Origin: Phylloscopus collybita
Lineage: Eukaryota > Chordata > Aves > Passeriformes > Phylloscopidae
Direction: 5' to 3'
NCBI GenBank assembly: GCA_027886175.1
Contig: JAJNNQ010000006.1
Coordinates: 9,052,001-9,116,000, forward strand
Length of the DNA: 64,000 nt
Both the position numbers and the translations under genes were made by a program. Shown piece after piece: positions 47,788 through 59,280 of this stretch (within the stretch, counting starts at the first letter, position 1; each line of letters starts with the position of its first letter). The notes beneath the pieces are model-generated. The model was not told the origin of the DNA. It worked only from the letters and a program-made list of their open reading frames with translations, and did not search any database.

Positions 47788-49342
47788 CATATGTAATTTT
47801 TGTTTAAGTGATCAAAGGCAGCTTCCAGTCAGATCATACTGAAACATGGTGTCTTATTTTCTAGATCAAACTATGTCTGATCTGTAATGAAAATATTTAT
47901 TTCAGCTTCAAATAAGAATTAAATCACATAGGAGTTTTTTGAACTTACCTTCAAATTGACATTCTTGTGTTTTGATCATCTATTCAACAATAAATTGAGA
48001 GTATAAGTACATGCATAGGAAAACAGCAGGCATCCTTCATGAACAACTTTTCAGTAGATTAGATTAAAGTAAAAGTATCCTTTTTCTAACAAAATGGCTT
48101 AGAAATCTGGTAGCAGAGCAATCTGTGGAGAAAAAAATATTTAGAGGATGTTCTAGAGTATTTATCTATGATTGAAATAATAAACAAAATAGAGTCTTTT
48201 CCCTGAACTTGAGACAAACCAGCACACCATGTTCCTGTCTGCTCAACTGAAGTCTGTAATTTACCTACCCTGTCCCACACCTCGGAACAGATATGGACTT
48301 TTGGGAATAGTCCATGGCTTGTGCTAACATCTGAATTGTCCTCAGCTGTTCATGTAGAAAGTTACTTGGCCCAATCAAAACTGTGACAGGGATCGCTTTA
48401 AATATATTAGTACAGATCACTATGTTTCCACCTTTATCAAAATGTATGTTCCCTTGCACAGTTTGATTTATAATTATAAATGTAAACATTGAGAATTTTT
48501 TGATAAATTATGTATCTTTGGCTTTTTTTAAGCATTAACTGATTTTGCAAATTCTGACTTCCTAAATATTTCATCCTCCACAATTCCACTCTCTAAGGCA
48601 AAGAGGCCTTCACAAATGCAAAAATGAAGTTTAGTCCCTAGGTCATTGATGAGCTCCAGAAGTTTTGCATTTATATTTTACAGGACAGTCTACAGGATTG
48701 TGTTTGGGTACAGGACTGTGCCCAAGGCAGAGAGGGAAACAGAGAGGAAGGAAGGATGATGTTTAATTTTAATTTCAAGGAATTTATGTTGGATTGTTCA
48801 GATTCACTGCAGGCAGGAGTGAATCTTGAAGACATTAGATATTATGTAATTCTCTCAAAATTAGTCTCTGAAAAGAGTCTTTTGTAGGGAAAATGGTAAG
48901 CCACATGCTGCAAAGGTTGGTCATCGATGAGGACATCAGGATGTCACTCATTTGTCATCAGGACAAAGCCATTGCTGAACCCTCTGAGATCACCACAAAT
49001 ACATTTCAGATTTTATTCAAAATTGTATCCAAACTCAACCGCTGACCATGTTCTCTATAATAAGATGATCTAAACCCCTATATTTTGGTTTGTTTAAAAT
49101 CTGAATCCAAATGTTATTTTTCTGACTTTCACTTGATATCCATATAAACAGCTTTGATATAATTGCAGACCAGGATATTCCCATAAGTGCTGGTCAGTTG
49201 CTCTTTCTTTTCTAAGATTAAGGTTTCTTTCCTATTGTTCTTTGTAAAAACTGTGGAAGCTCAGATGACCCCCAGGATCTCACAAAACATCCTCTTTTGA
49301 TTTAGACTGGCACATTACCTGTATGGTATTGTCTGTATCTTC

Positions 49343-49521
49343 AAGACTAACACAAATCAATGGTTGAAAAGAAATATTGTACCAGTGCCTGCTTCTGAAA
49401 GGATAAACATCACATATTTTAAAATCTAAGGAAGACTAACACAAGTCAATATTTGAAAAGAACAGTTGTACCAGTGGCTGCTTCTGAAAGGATAAATAGA
49501 CACATATCTTAAAATCTAAGG
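49343..49521. repeat. 89-bp tandem duplication
   Basis: Copy 1 (49343-49431) starts AAGACTAACACAAATCAAT and ends AAAATCTAAGG. Copy 2 (49432-49521) starts AAGACTAACACAAGTCAAT and ends the same way. The two keep alignment across the whole unit with roughly ten differences and a one-base length change. Substantial divergence means the duplication is not recent, unless one copy was converted. No coding content is apparent. Confidence 0.93.
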
Positions 49522-50456
49522 TATTATAATACACTGTGAAGTGTGTGAAATAGGCATCTGATTTTCGTTTTTTCTGATTGTTTGTTTTTGTTTGTTTCTT
49601 TTCTTCATTTTTAAAATCTTGTAAAGATCAACATTATTTTAATAAGCACAACCACTGTCATTGGTAATTTTTTATATGCTATGTTAAACAAACTAAATTT
49701 GAATGGTGGGCTACAGCATCAGGGAATCCCCACACTTGCAGTACTCAGTATCATTCACTTAACTTAATGAACTCTCCTCTAAATTTCATCTTCCAGAATT
49801 CTTTACTCTAAAAAAAAAATGTGGGCAAAAGAAGTTATCAAAGAAGATTTTGTTTTCACTATCACTTTAACTTCATTCACATTGAGCAAGATAGCTGTTA
49901 AGAAAGAATATGATTCAGAGTTAACCTGAGAACCCTATCCAGTCAATATTTCAACATTTGCCCATTTAATATCCAAATACTGATTTATCCAAGAATGTGA
50001 CTGCCATCTTAACTATCTGTTGATTCCCTCTGGCAGTATTGTTGATGTGCTTTGGGTCATTATCTGATGAAAGACACTGCCTTGTGTGGCATTTACAAAG
50101 ACATGCCCTAAACTTTTAATTGCTTGAGAGTGTGGGGTCCTACCTTACGTTTGCTATATGCTACACACCCTGCCCATGGTGCTTTTGTAACAAACTGTGT
50201 CATATGCTAATTTTTGTGCTAAAGGAAAACATGACTAATCAGTGGGGTAAGCGTACAGGCCATATAATAAATGAATGAAAATATAAGTAAATAAGCAAGA
50301 GTGAGAGAAAATTTCTTGTGAGGTAAACCTGGACTCTTTTAGATGAGTTGGTGGAATATCTACATCTCATCACAACAGTGATGGGAAGATGGAAAGATGT
50401 TAAATGCACATTTTTGGAGCCAATACTACATTCCCACTGTTTCAGCTTACTTCTCT

Positions 50457-50457
<1 letters not shown>

Positions 50458-50534
<77 letters not shown>

Positions 50535-50535
50535 T
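50458..50535. repeat. Compound (TA)n(GA)n microsatellite
   Basis: About 15 TA units run straight into about 23 GA units with one GGGA interruption near 50521-50525. The open frames across it (YIYIYI, EREREQ-like and SLSLSL strings) are artefacts. Confidence 0.97.
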
Positions 50536-53089
50536 TTATCACAGGATAGTATCTGTGGAAGGTAACAGATTTTCATATGATTCACCAAGTTGTTTTCTGG
50601 TTGCTGAATGAGGGATCCTGTTTTTGTCTGAAGAGTTATCTCTGTTATATCAGTTATCTCTGCACTACCAGTACTAGGTCTGTTACCAGTACAGTCGTGG
50701 GATAACTTGCAGCATCGCTGTCTGTTTCCAGAAAACTCTACTGCATTGAGCCAGTGATGGTTAGGGATAGAGACTTCATGGACAGGCACAAGTACAACAG
50801 GACAGTTCTCTCTACCATGGACTTAGGGCCAAGGATGTGAAAACTGAAAAAATAACTAAAATTTTCTGAGCAAGTGCTGGTACTGTTCTTAGCTAGAAGT
50901 TCCTTAGCTCTAAAGGCAAAGAGTTGTGTTTGTTCTCTTACAGGGCTCATGAATCTTGCTTTCTTGACTAATCAGTGGCAGAGCTTCAACATGAGATGAG
51001 AAGGGTATTCCCATTTTCTTTTCTCCCTCTTATTTCCTGCTTTCCTCCATTATGCTTATGTGGTGATCAGGGCATACTCCTCAAGAGAAAAATAAAAGTG
51101 ATTTCAGTTTGAAATCCTTTAGATTAAGGACACTGAACTCCAATCTCCCAAGTGATTTCTTTAACCAAGAGTCTGTTGTACAGAACATGAGCTATGCCTC
51201 CTCTCATCACCTTTCTCTTACTGCTCCGTTTTAAAGACAAAACAACTGAAACAGAGTTTTATATGTGGCTCAATAACTGTCTGGCACTGTTATAGTTTCA
51301 GAACTTCAGTCCTACAACAACGGTCTTCTTAGTAAATTTATGAATTTCATCTGGAGATAGTTGAGGGTTGTGCATCCTCAAGAGGAGACAAGAACAGTTA
51401 TAAGCAAAAATGGAATTTCAGGCAATTAATAGGTCAAACACAGGCTAGAAAATTTAGCTGTTTCCTCAGCATGGGTATTTTCAATGGCATTTAATCTGTG
51501 AGAGGTGCTAGCTTGATCTACATTTTTTAAAAAGTCTATATTCTTTTAAACCTATGTGCTTTATCCTAGTTCATACTATAGAAATAGAATTACTTCTGTT
51601 GTCTGCCATTCTGTTTATTTTTTCCTGAAATACTGACTTTCTTTCTATGTATTGGAAATCTATGCTGCTTTTCCCTTTACTATTGATATCAGAATAGCTG
51701 TAGCTATAAAATTGATATAATCAATGTGGCAATCTTTGACTCTGTCTTTCCAAACTCCATAGGCTGAAATTTTTACAGGCTTGTACCTGAAGACATTGAT
51801 ATCTGGGCAAGTGTTATCATCAGTACATTACCACTTGGTGCTGTCTTCGTAAGTGGAAATATTAAGGAATTTTACTAGAGATGTCTTGCTTTGTTAATTA
51901 GGCCTAACTTGCCACTATTCTGATTTGTCAAAAAAATGAAAAAAAATGGCTGATAGTATGGCTATAGACCATAAAATGTGAGAACATAACTCAAGCAGCT
52001 GTTTGAGGACAATTTTACTCATGATCAAATGTATGAGACCTGGCTCTGTTTCTCTCCCCAGCTATTAATATAATTTGGGAAACTGACTTAAGGAGATGTA
52101 TAAAATAGAGATACTAAGATCACAGAGTGGTTAAACCTGCTGTTTTCAGAAGCCAGTGTTAAAGAAAGTCAAGTGGGAAAAAGTTCATAAAACCTAAGTC
52201 AATCAACATAAGCAAGAAACTAGTCTAAGTAACTCATTCAGATTCACTCTCACTGTAATAAAGAATTGTCTTTTCCTGTCGCTATTACTTTCTGATTGCA
52301 AATATCTTTCCGTTTCTTAGATTTTTTTTTTCTTATTTTCTACTGAGGCATTTTAGGTATCAGTGTTAGACTGAATGTCCAACTTCAGATAAGTCAATTT
52401 AGGTGAGACAAGTCTCAAGTTGGTTCTCTGAGTGGGTAAAAAAGGCTGAACAGTATGTGACTAGAGGTCATTTACACAATGTTCTGTTACAATTTTGTGG
52501 TTGAGAGTCAGAAAATATTATTAGATTGATTGATTGATGTACCTGACATGGCTGTTGTGGAAATGATTACTCTTTGTATAGATAGAAATAAATCCAAAAG
52601 ATACAATTCTACCTCCTCTAGTCCAACTAAACTGTATGTAACACTTCTTCTCAGTTTATGTTATAAATAAGAAGATTCTTCAAAGCTTTTGGTAGAGGAA
52701 ATTTTTCCTCCTATCTGATTTCAACAGCAACACAATGAAGCAGAAGACAGAAGTAAACCTCCAACTTCCCTCATATTTTCTTATCCAAACAAGACCCATG
52801 TTTACTGTGTACAAAAAAATCTTCCAGCAATTGAAGGATAATTATCGAATTTTTTTTCATTTGTATTTCCTTTATTTGTTGAATGCAGAATTTCACAAGG
52901 TTTCATGATTACAAAATGCACTATCTCATCTTTTTAACCATTGAAATGGGCAAAACTCTAATTGTGAATTGAAACTCATCACAAACTTGTGTTCTTTTAC
53001 TGATTCCAGGTTGTGCCTTAGTAGAGAAAAATACATATATTGAATTATCTGATCAATTTTCATACAACCGTATGAAATTTTCCATTTAA

Positions 53090-53730
53090 GATGGGAAATA
53101 CCTCCGATATAATCAAGTCCAACCTTTGATTGACCTTGTCCACTAAACCATAGCCCTAAGTCTGACTCTGCCAGAGTCAGACTTTTCTTGAATACCTCCA
53201 TGGACAGTGCATCCACCACCTCCCTGTGTAGTCCATTCCAGTGCTTGAAAACCCTTCCTGTGAAGAAATTCTTCCTGATGTCCAAACTGAACTTCCTGCT
53301 CTACAGCTTTAGGCTATGTCCACTTGTCCTGTTGCTAGTTCCCTAGGAAAAGAGTCTAACCACCACCTGTCTACAGCCTCCTTCCAGGCAGTTGTAGAGT
53401 GATAAGGTCTCCTCTCAGTCTCCTTTTCTCCAGGCTAAAGAACCCTATCTCCCTCAGCCACTCCCCACAGGACTGACTCTCTAGACTTTCACCAGCTTTG
53501 TTGCCCTTCTCTGGACTCTCTCCAGCACCTCAATGCCTTTCTTGCAGTGAGGGGCCCAAACTGGACACAGCACTCGAGGTGTGCCCACAACAGTGCCCAG
53601 TACAGAGGAACAATCACTGCCCTGGTCCTGCTGGCCACACTAGTTTTATTATATATGTCAGAACGCCGTTGGCCTTCTGGACTACCTGGGCACACTGATG
53701 GCCTGTGTTTGTAGCCTCTCATGACATCTG
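53090..53730 (-). mobile_element. CR1 LINE, 5'-truncated
   Basis: A minus-strand CR1 with its 3' side near 53090 (plus-strand AATCAAGTCCAACCTTTGA). The minus strand encodes the conserved C-terminal block DIRKNFFTGRVFKHWNGLHR (about 53220-53285), and further upstream LYWALLWAHLECCVQFGPL near 53550-53610. It breaks off at about 53730. Frameshifts separate the blocks. The terminal octamer tail is not clear. Confidence 0.9.
53158..53184. repeat. Perfect 12-bp hairpin inside CR1
   Basis: AAGTCTGACTCT (53158-53169) and AGAGTCAGACTT (53173-53184) are exact reverse complements around a 3-base loop GCC. From memory of the family, CR1 sequence at this place is not palindromic, so the hairpin seems specific to this copy. 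Confidence 0.93.
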
Positions 53731-56372
53731 TCCCATGAAGTTGTATTTGACACCTCAGGACATCTCAAATGACATTAAACAGCTATGATCAGAATAGAGT
53801 CTCTTGTCAAAATAGTCTGAGGAGCTTTTAAACCTCCTAGAGAGTCAAGTTTCTGTAATCCAAAGCCTAATTTTAGTGCAACTCAATGGCATAATCTTGG
53901 CTCATGCATCTAAGAAAATTGCCAAAACTTTGGGAAGGAGTGCTGACAAAACTGCATAGGCTAGCACATGAAAGGTAACAAAGACAAGACTGCAGAAAAA
54001 GTAAGAGAGTTGTTCAAGGATTCTGCAGGAATAACAGGTGAGAAAAATCTTAAGGGGAAAATAAAACAAACAAAGAAACAAACAAAAGCTTTTAGTCCCA
54101 GTAATCAATGGTAATTAAGAAAGAAATATTTTACATTTTTAGTTTTACACAATTCATGTGTGTGATCTCTAACCATGTCTAGAATAACTACAGTTATTTG
54201 ATATTCACAGTCAGTTTCTCCTGCTGCTTTCTCTCTTCATTTTTTCTCCAAATACTTAAGTTTCACAGTGAAAGGGCAATACATTTTTTGATCAAGGTTT
54301 ATACCAAAGAAAATAGTTTTTAAAAATGCATAAAGACAATTTTATCTTTTTTATAATTCTGCAAAATAAAGAATGAAATCCCTCTACCCATCAGTAAAAA
54401 TCAGGATATGTGTGGTAATTATTGTTAAATACATTACAACAAATTTCTGGTGTAAAACTGAAACAAGCCTGAGTTCTGAAGTTTTTTAAAATAACATTGG
54501 ATCTAGTGTGTTCTGGACACCTTATTTCCAACAAGTAGGCAAGAGTTTTCCCAGGGTATATACTTGGGAACAAAGAGATGGTGGAGTGATGGTAAAATAA
54601 AATATATTAAACCATTTTCAGGAGATGAGGAAGAAAAAGGTCTTGATCTGCCTCCTACTTAATTATTAGTAATAAATAACAGCTCCACTTAATTTTATCA
54701 CACTTGAACACAAAAAAGGAATTAAAAAAGCCTTTTTATCTGGAAGGGTATGAAGAAAAATAGACATCAGGAATTCAACCCAAGGAGTGTGCTAAATTAC
54801 CTAAAAAATATTCTACCCTCTCTCAAGGCCTATCCTAAATAATTTGAGAACAGAGATGACATTTAAAAGCAGAAGGGAAGGTGGGCAGGAAGATCACAGC
54901 AGAAACGATGAATTTCTTGTGCTGCTATATAACACCATCATTTTTCTTAATTATTCTTGACATTTCACCTATTATTCTGTGAGCTCCCTCAGAGCATAGA
55001 AGAGAAAAAAATGCCAGTTGCTTTTCAGAATAAAATGTGAAGAGGTACTTACTGTCAGATTTTATGGGTGAAGCCTTCCCTTTGATACACAGAATCATAG
55101 CACCACCTATCTGGTAACATTAGCTGTTATGTTTGCAGGTGTGGGACCCATGGCAGAGTATGCAAAATGTGGGGTGTGGAGGGTATTTGTGTGGAAAGAG
55201 GTCACCAGGCTAAGCATGGTTTTCTGCTGGAAGAGGAAATGCTGAAGATATGCTGAAGCAAAGTAACGTTTAAGTGCTGAATTAACCCTCTAAGAATATT
55301 ATTCAAATTTGTCTATAAAAAAAAATAGTATGCATCTGCATAGGACACTTAAATTTAATATATTTTCTAAACCAAAGAATCAGAATTATCTATCATAATG
55401 AATGAAACATTAATTTCCTCTGCCTCTAGAGAGTTTCTGTTAAAAAAAGATTAAGAGTTGTTCATCAACATGAAAAGGATGTAGGGGTTATACTTAGAAA
55501 CCTAAAGTTTGCATCGGAAGATAGAAAACTAAGCAAAACCACTGGTGGTATAAGTTTTATATTCTTAACAGAGGACTTTAATTTCATTGGCTTTTAAAAT
55601 TTATTTTCTATACTTCAGTGAATCATGATGTATATGTAAGAAATAAATTGCTAGCTCACAAGATTGCGTCAATCAAGATAATCACTAATATTGAAAAGAA
55701 AAAGAAAACCAATTTAATTAAGTTAATGCAATTAAAAGTATATACTAGGGAATCAGTAAACAGAAGTCACAACAAATAATTTCACAAAGCAAAACACAGA
55801 TGTGATAGAAGGCTGTCATCCATGGCAGAATGTATTTATCCATCTGTTTATTTATGTGTTTATTTATTTTTTTAAGGGAATACTGATCTCTTCCTGGACA
55901 TCCAGTCTCAGAATGAAAACCATTTTTACTCCCATAAAATTTCTTGAAATTTTGATACATTTTGAAGATAAACATCTCTTCCTTAAATCATTCCCATTTC
56001 TAATAAGATTCATGAATGTAGGGTAATGAAACTACATTAGGTGAAATCTGTAGAATCTCAGTACCTTCCCCTATATTACATTTCATTCCAAGAAAGAAAA
56101 TCTTCCATGTCAATCCATTATGAATAGTCATTCTTTTCATAAAATCTGCACTCCTTTCCAATAGTAGGATTTATCTTAAGCTTCAGCATCTTACCAACTA
56201 GCACTGAAAGAGAAAAAAATATTTTTCACTGCCTGATGGATAGTAATGTATTTAAGAAGTCGTACTTGCAAATCATTAGGCACTAAAGCACTTCTATTCC
56301 ATAACCCACTGTTTTGATTTATACTTGATGCCATTTGAATTTATTAGATTTTGAGTAACTTTAATGTAGAGG
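53731..56372. other. Unique AT-rich non-coding stretch
   Basis: No gene or recognisable transposon. There is an A/C-rich segment at 54061-54089 and a short (TTTA)-like run near 55855-55870. Frames are below 80 codons and lack motifs. Confidence 0.6.
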
Positions 56373-56951
56373 TGTGGTGGGTTGACCTTGGCTGGATGCC
56401 GGGTGACCACTGAGCTACGCTACATTCCCCTTTCCAATTGGACATGGGAGACAAAGTAAGATGGAAAATTACTCATAGGTTGAGATAAGGTGGTTTACTA
56501 AAACAAAAGAGAAAATTTGTGAGTTCATAAGCAAGAGGAAAAAAAAAGTTTAATCTATACTTACCATTAGCAAGGCATGTCCAATCACTTCCCAGAAAGC
56601 AGGGCTTCAGCACACATAGTGTTGCTTTGGAAGTCAAACACTAAAAAATATATGTACCCCATTCCTCCTCCTTCTCTTAGCTTTATATCTGAGCTGACAT
56701 CATGTGGTATGCAATACCCTTTCATTCAATTTGGGTCAGCCAGCCTAGGTGGGTCCCCACCCAGGATCTTGCCCACACCCACCTCTTGATGTGGGGTGAA
56801 TGTTGAGAGACAGTGTTGATGCTGTGCCAGTGCTGCTCAGCCAGAGCCAAAACTGGTGTGTTATCAACACCTTTCCTGCTACCAATGCAAAGCACAGCAC
56901 TGTGAGGGCTGCTATGGGAAAATGAACTCTATTTCAGCCAGACCCAGTACA
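56373..56951 (-). repeat. 3' LTR of the ERVL remnant
   Basis: A 579-bp long terminal repeat, which on the minus strand starts TGTACTGGGTCTGGCTG (from 56951) and ends GGTCAACCCACCACA (at 56373), so it has TG...CA ends. A TATA-like AGATATAAAG lies at 56681-56690 in minus orientation. Orientation agrees with the pol fragments upstream. The purine-rich AAGGGCTGGAGAT just outside 56951 sits where the polypurine tract is expected. I recognise the type from bird genomes, where solo copies are common; the subfamily name cannot be fixed without a library. Confidence 0.88.
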
Positions 56952-57302
56952 ATCTCCAGCCCTTATTCCATGCTATTGCATGGAATTGCTCTGATGACAC
57001 ATAATTTATACATCTTCTAACTGTTCCATTGGATTTATTTACCATGACTGAAATCTCTTCTTAAAGCATCTCTATATCCAACATACAGATTTGTATATTT
57101 TCCTTAACTACTATCCCCTGTCCTTTCACAAATAGATATTATTTTCTCATTTCATGGGCTTCCCCCACCCTTCCAGATCCTTGACTTGGGCTTAAAATTA
57201 ATTTTTTACCAGTTCATGTCATTCCTGCTACTTTACTTCTTGTAAAATACACTACAGATTATATTTCCCCCAAGCTTCCTTGAGTTACACACCAGATCTC
57301 CC

Positions 57303-57602
57303 TGTCCTTCTATATTACCCACAAAGTACTCCCAAATACACACCTTGGGCAAAGACAATCCCACAAGCGGGGGATCCTTTTCCTTTTCTTGTGGGAGGAG
57401 AAATCCACACAGATTTCCCCAGCCACTTGTGTAGTACCTTATCTCCTCCCACAGTGTGTAGAGGTTTAGTTTGGGCAGGACCAGGGTGGTTAGCAGATCC
57501 CCTAGGGTTCACCAGCCAAGTGGCTTCTGCTAAATTTACACCCCAATGTTTCCATGTCCCATTACCTAACATTCTTAACATAGTCTTCAGCACGTAGAAC
57601 AT
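57303..57602 (-). pseudogene. ERVL pol C-terminal segment
   Basis: A 95-codon uninterrupted minus-strand frame between integrase core and LTR. It includes LAEATWLVNPRGSANHPGPA and SVWISPPTRKGKG. The segment resembles the region after the integrase core in avian ERVL polyproteins, but I recall it only by general pattern. Its role in the family is not certain. It may include the very end of pol. Confidence 0.6.
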
Positions 57603-57627
57603 GTAGTCTTCAGCATGTAGTCTTCAG
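57577..57627. repeat. 14-bp tandem repeat within ERV pol
   Basis: CATGTAGTCTTCAG occurs at 57600-57613 and 57614-57627, with a related unit ACATAGTCTTCAG near 57578-57590. It expands the sequence between the integrase core and the C-terminal block and seems a later local duplication. Confidence 0.85.
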
Positions 57628-58290
57628 GATGTATTATACCTCTCAGTATTTCCAGAGGCTTGTGGGTGATGAGGAATGTAATACATCCACTCAGCACCAT
57701 GTTTCTTTGCCCAAGAGTTTAGAAGGCAATTTCAAAAATGAGTCCCATTTTCGGATTCAATTCTCCTTGGGGTACCCTGTTGCCACAAAATGTGTCTCTA
57801 GGCCTAAGATGGTGTTTTGAGCAGTGGCATGGTTTACAGGGAAAGTCTCCAGCCAGCCAGTTGTTGCCTCTACCATGGTATGTAGCTCTCACCTTGTTAT
57901 GTTCATGGCAGTGGTCCAAGGTAGTCAGTTTGTCAGGCCTCACCATATAGGAAACTCAGTCATCCTCTGTTCCAAGGAGATTTCACTCATGTGGCTTACT
58001 TGATGGCAACCCATGTTTCACATGGATGGATAGATAACATGTGTGATAGCCTCTGTGGTCCACCGTTCAATCCCAAACCCATCTGCTTGTTGCATCCCTT
58101 CCTACGTGATCTTCCATGTGCCCATCTGGCTAAAAATAGCTCAACCTTTCGCTTCCAGTCTAGGTCTACCTGAGCTGTTCCAATCTTGGTATCCTTATCC
58201 CATCTGAATCATCTTCTCTGGCAATGTGTCAAAAATGTCAGCCTTTTGGCCAGTCCATAATCTCTTCCAGAATTCTTGGTAAATTAGATT
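57603..58290 (-). pseudogene. ERVL integrase, decayed
   Basis: Minus-strand blocks in changing frames give an integrase. Near 58160-58200 is a GIPRLEQ-like block at the upstream edge. Further on, GTPRRIESENGTHF (57744-57776 region) corresponds to the motif around the second catalytic acidic residue, where retroviral integrases have aspartate. Here the codon at 57750-57752 is GAA, glutamate. A TGA stop follows within two codons. The third catalytic residue is kept as glutamate in NTERYN (57642-57644) after IPHHPQASG. The first catalytic aspartate is not clearly identifiable. In a live element the enzyme inserts viral DNA into the host genome; this copy cannot. Confidence 0.82.
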
Positions 58291-58549
58291 TTCCCTTTTG
58301 GACTCATTGGATAATCAGTGCTACTCCCTGATTCTGTGTAACACTGATCACGTGATGTGCAGAGGGGATGCTTCCTCTGAACACCTGGTGTGTCATGGGA
58401 AATCACAGTGCCAAGAGGAGACATGCTTCTGTCCCAATAACTTCTGAGGCAGATCAAATCCCCTCATAGTCTGTTAAAATCTCTTTTTTTTTTAGTTGGA
58501 GTGTAGTAGGCTTCTGATCCTTGCTTGCCATGGCTCCAAAACCCTAATG

Positions 58550-59115
58550 GTTGACTGTTTTTCTTCTGATGCTCTTTGCCAGATTTTCCATGTGAGAACA
58601 TGTTTCTCAGCTTCAGAGTAGAGAATATTTTGGGTGGCTGATCCTGTCCAAACAGGTTGTTAACCACCTAAATAGGCACATGATGGTGTCCCTCCTGCCA
58701 TTTTATTCCCAAAGATTGCATCTCCTGTGCAGGTTCCTTCACCTGGCTTTGTTTTATGGCAAAACCAGTTTCAGAAGAATTTGGGCTATTTTCTTCCCTT
58801 TCTCAAAAAACTTCTGTTGTATTTCTCTAGATAATGGTATCATCAGTATATTGCAGGTATTTTAGAACTTCACTCTGTGCAATCTGGATCAGTCCATGGC
58901 AGATAGTGGAGCTCACCCCTGTTGGATTTTCACCCCTGGGACAGCTGATTCCAGGTATACTGAATACTCCTCCAGGCGTAAGCAAACTGTGTCCTGCTTT
59001 GCCTCCAGAGGGACTGAGAAAAATGCATTAGTGATATCAATTGTGGCATATCATTTGGCTGCCTTTGACTCCAGATCATATTGAAGTTCCAACATGCCTA
59101 GTATGGAATGAAGAT
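58550..59115 (-). pseudogene. ERVL reverse transcriptase, decayed
   Basis: The minus strand encodes the catalytic A motif TIDITNAFFSVPLEAKQ, with its aspartate codon at 59036-59038. A TGA stop (59051-59053) stands where the family usually has tryptophan just before it. After a frame change the second catalytic motif reads YTDD at 58839-58850, followed by an FEKGKKIAQILLK segment. YTDD departs from the YIDD or YVDD usual for such enzymes but keeps both aspartates. The N-terminal fingers are absent because of the 5' truncation. Confidence 0.87.
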
Positions 59116-59223
59116 TAAATTCCTACTTTGCATCCGTGGTCATACACTGCTATTTATCTTGTAAAAATCACCTACTGTTATAAAAGCTCTAAAACCTGAG
59201 AAAGAAGGAATTTAATACTGCTG

Positions 59224-59224
<1 letters not shown>

Positions 59225-59268
<44 letters not shown>

Positions 59269-59280
59269 GGATAGATAGAT
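59225..59280. repeat. (GATA)n microsatellite
   Basis: About 14 GATA units with one GATG interruption lie about 100 bp beyond the 5' break of the ERV remnant. Confidence 0.97.

Larger units (their letters stand above)
46348..53089. other. Unique AT-rich non-coding stretch
   Basis: No gene is supported. Contents are an A-rich run at 46783-46818, a short near-palindrome at 46893-46912, an A/C-rich segment at 47089-47125, a 10-bp tandem at 47761-47787, an 89-bp tandem duplication at 49343-49521, and a compound microsatellite at 50458-50535. Frames up to 115 codons cross the compound microsatellite and are not believed. Confidence 0.6.
56373..59130 (-). mobile_element. ERVL endogenous retrovirus remnant, 5'-truncated
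   Basis: This minus-strand proviral remnant runs from about 59130 (5') to 56373 (3'). In order it holds part of the reverse transcriptase, a shortened and unclear stretch where RNase H would lie, integrase, a C-terminal pol segment, and one LTR. No gag, env or second LTR is visible. ERVL elements normally lack env. Stops and frameshifts run throughout, so no protein could be made. The assignment rests on reverse transcriptase and integrase motifs and an LTR resembling the avian ERVL type. The 5' limit is approximate and no target duplication can be tested because the 5' end is absent. Confidence 0.88.

Noticed and set aside
50348..50789. 87- and 115-codon frames with YIYI, ERER or SLSL strings
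   Set aside because: Caused by the (TA)n(GA)n microsatellite.
57280..57950. Plus-strand frames of 60-105 codons over the ERV
   Set aside because: Antisense to integrase and pol sequence recognised on the minus strand.
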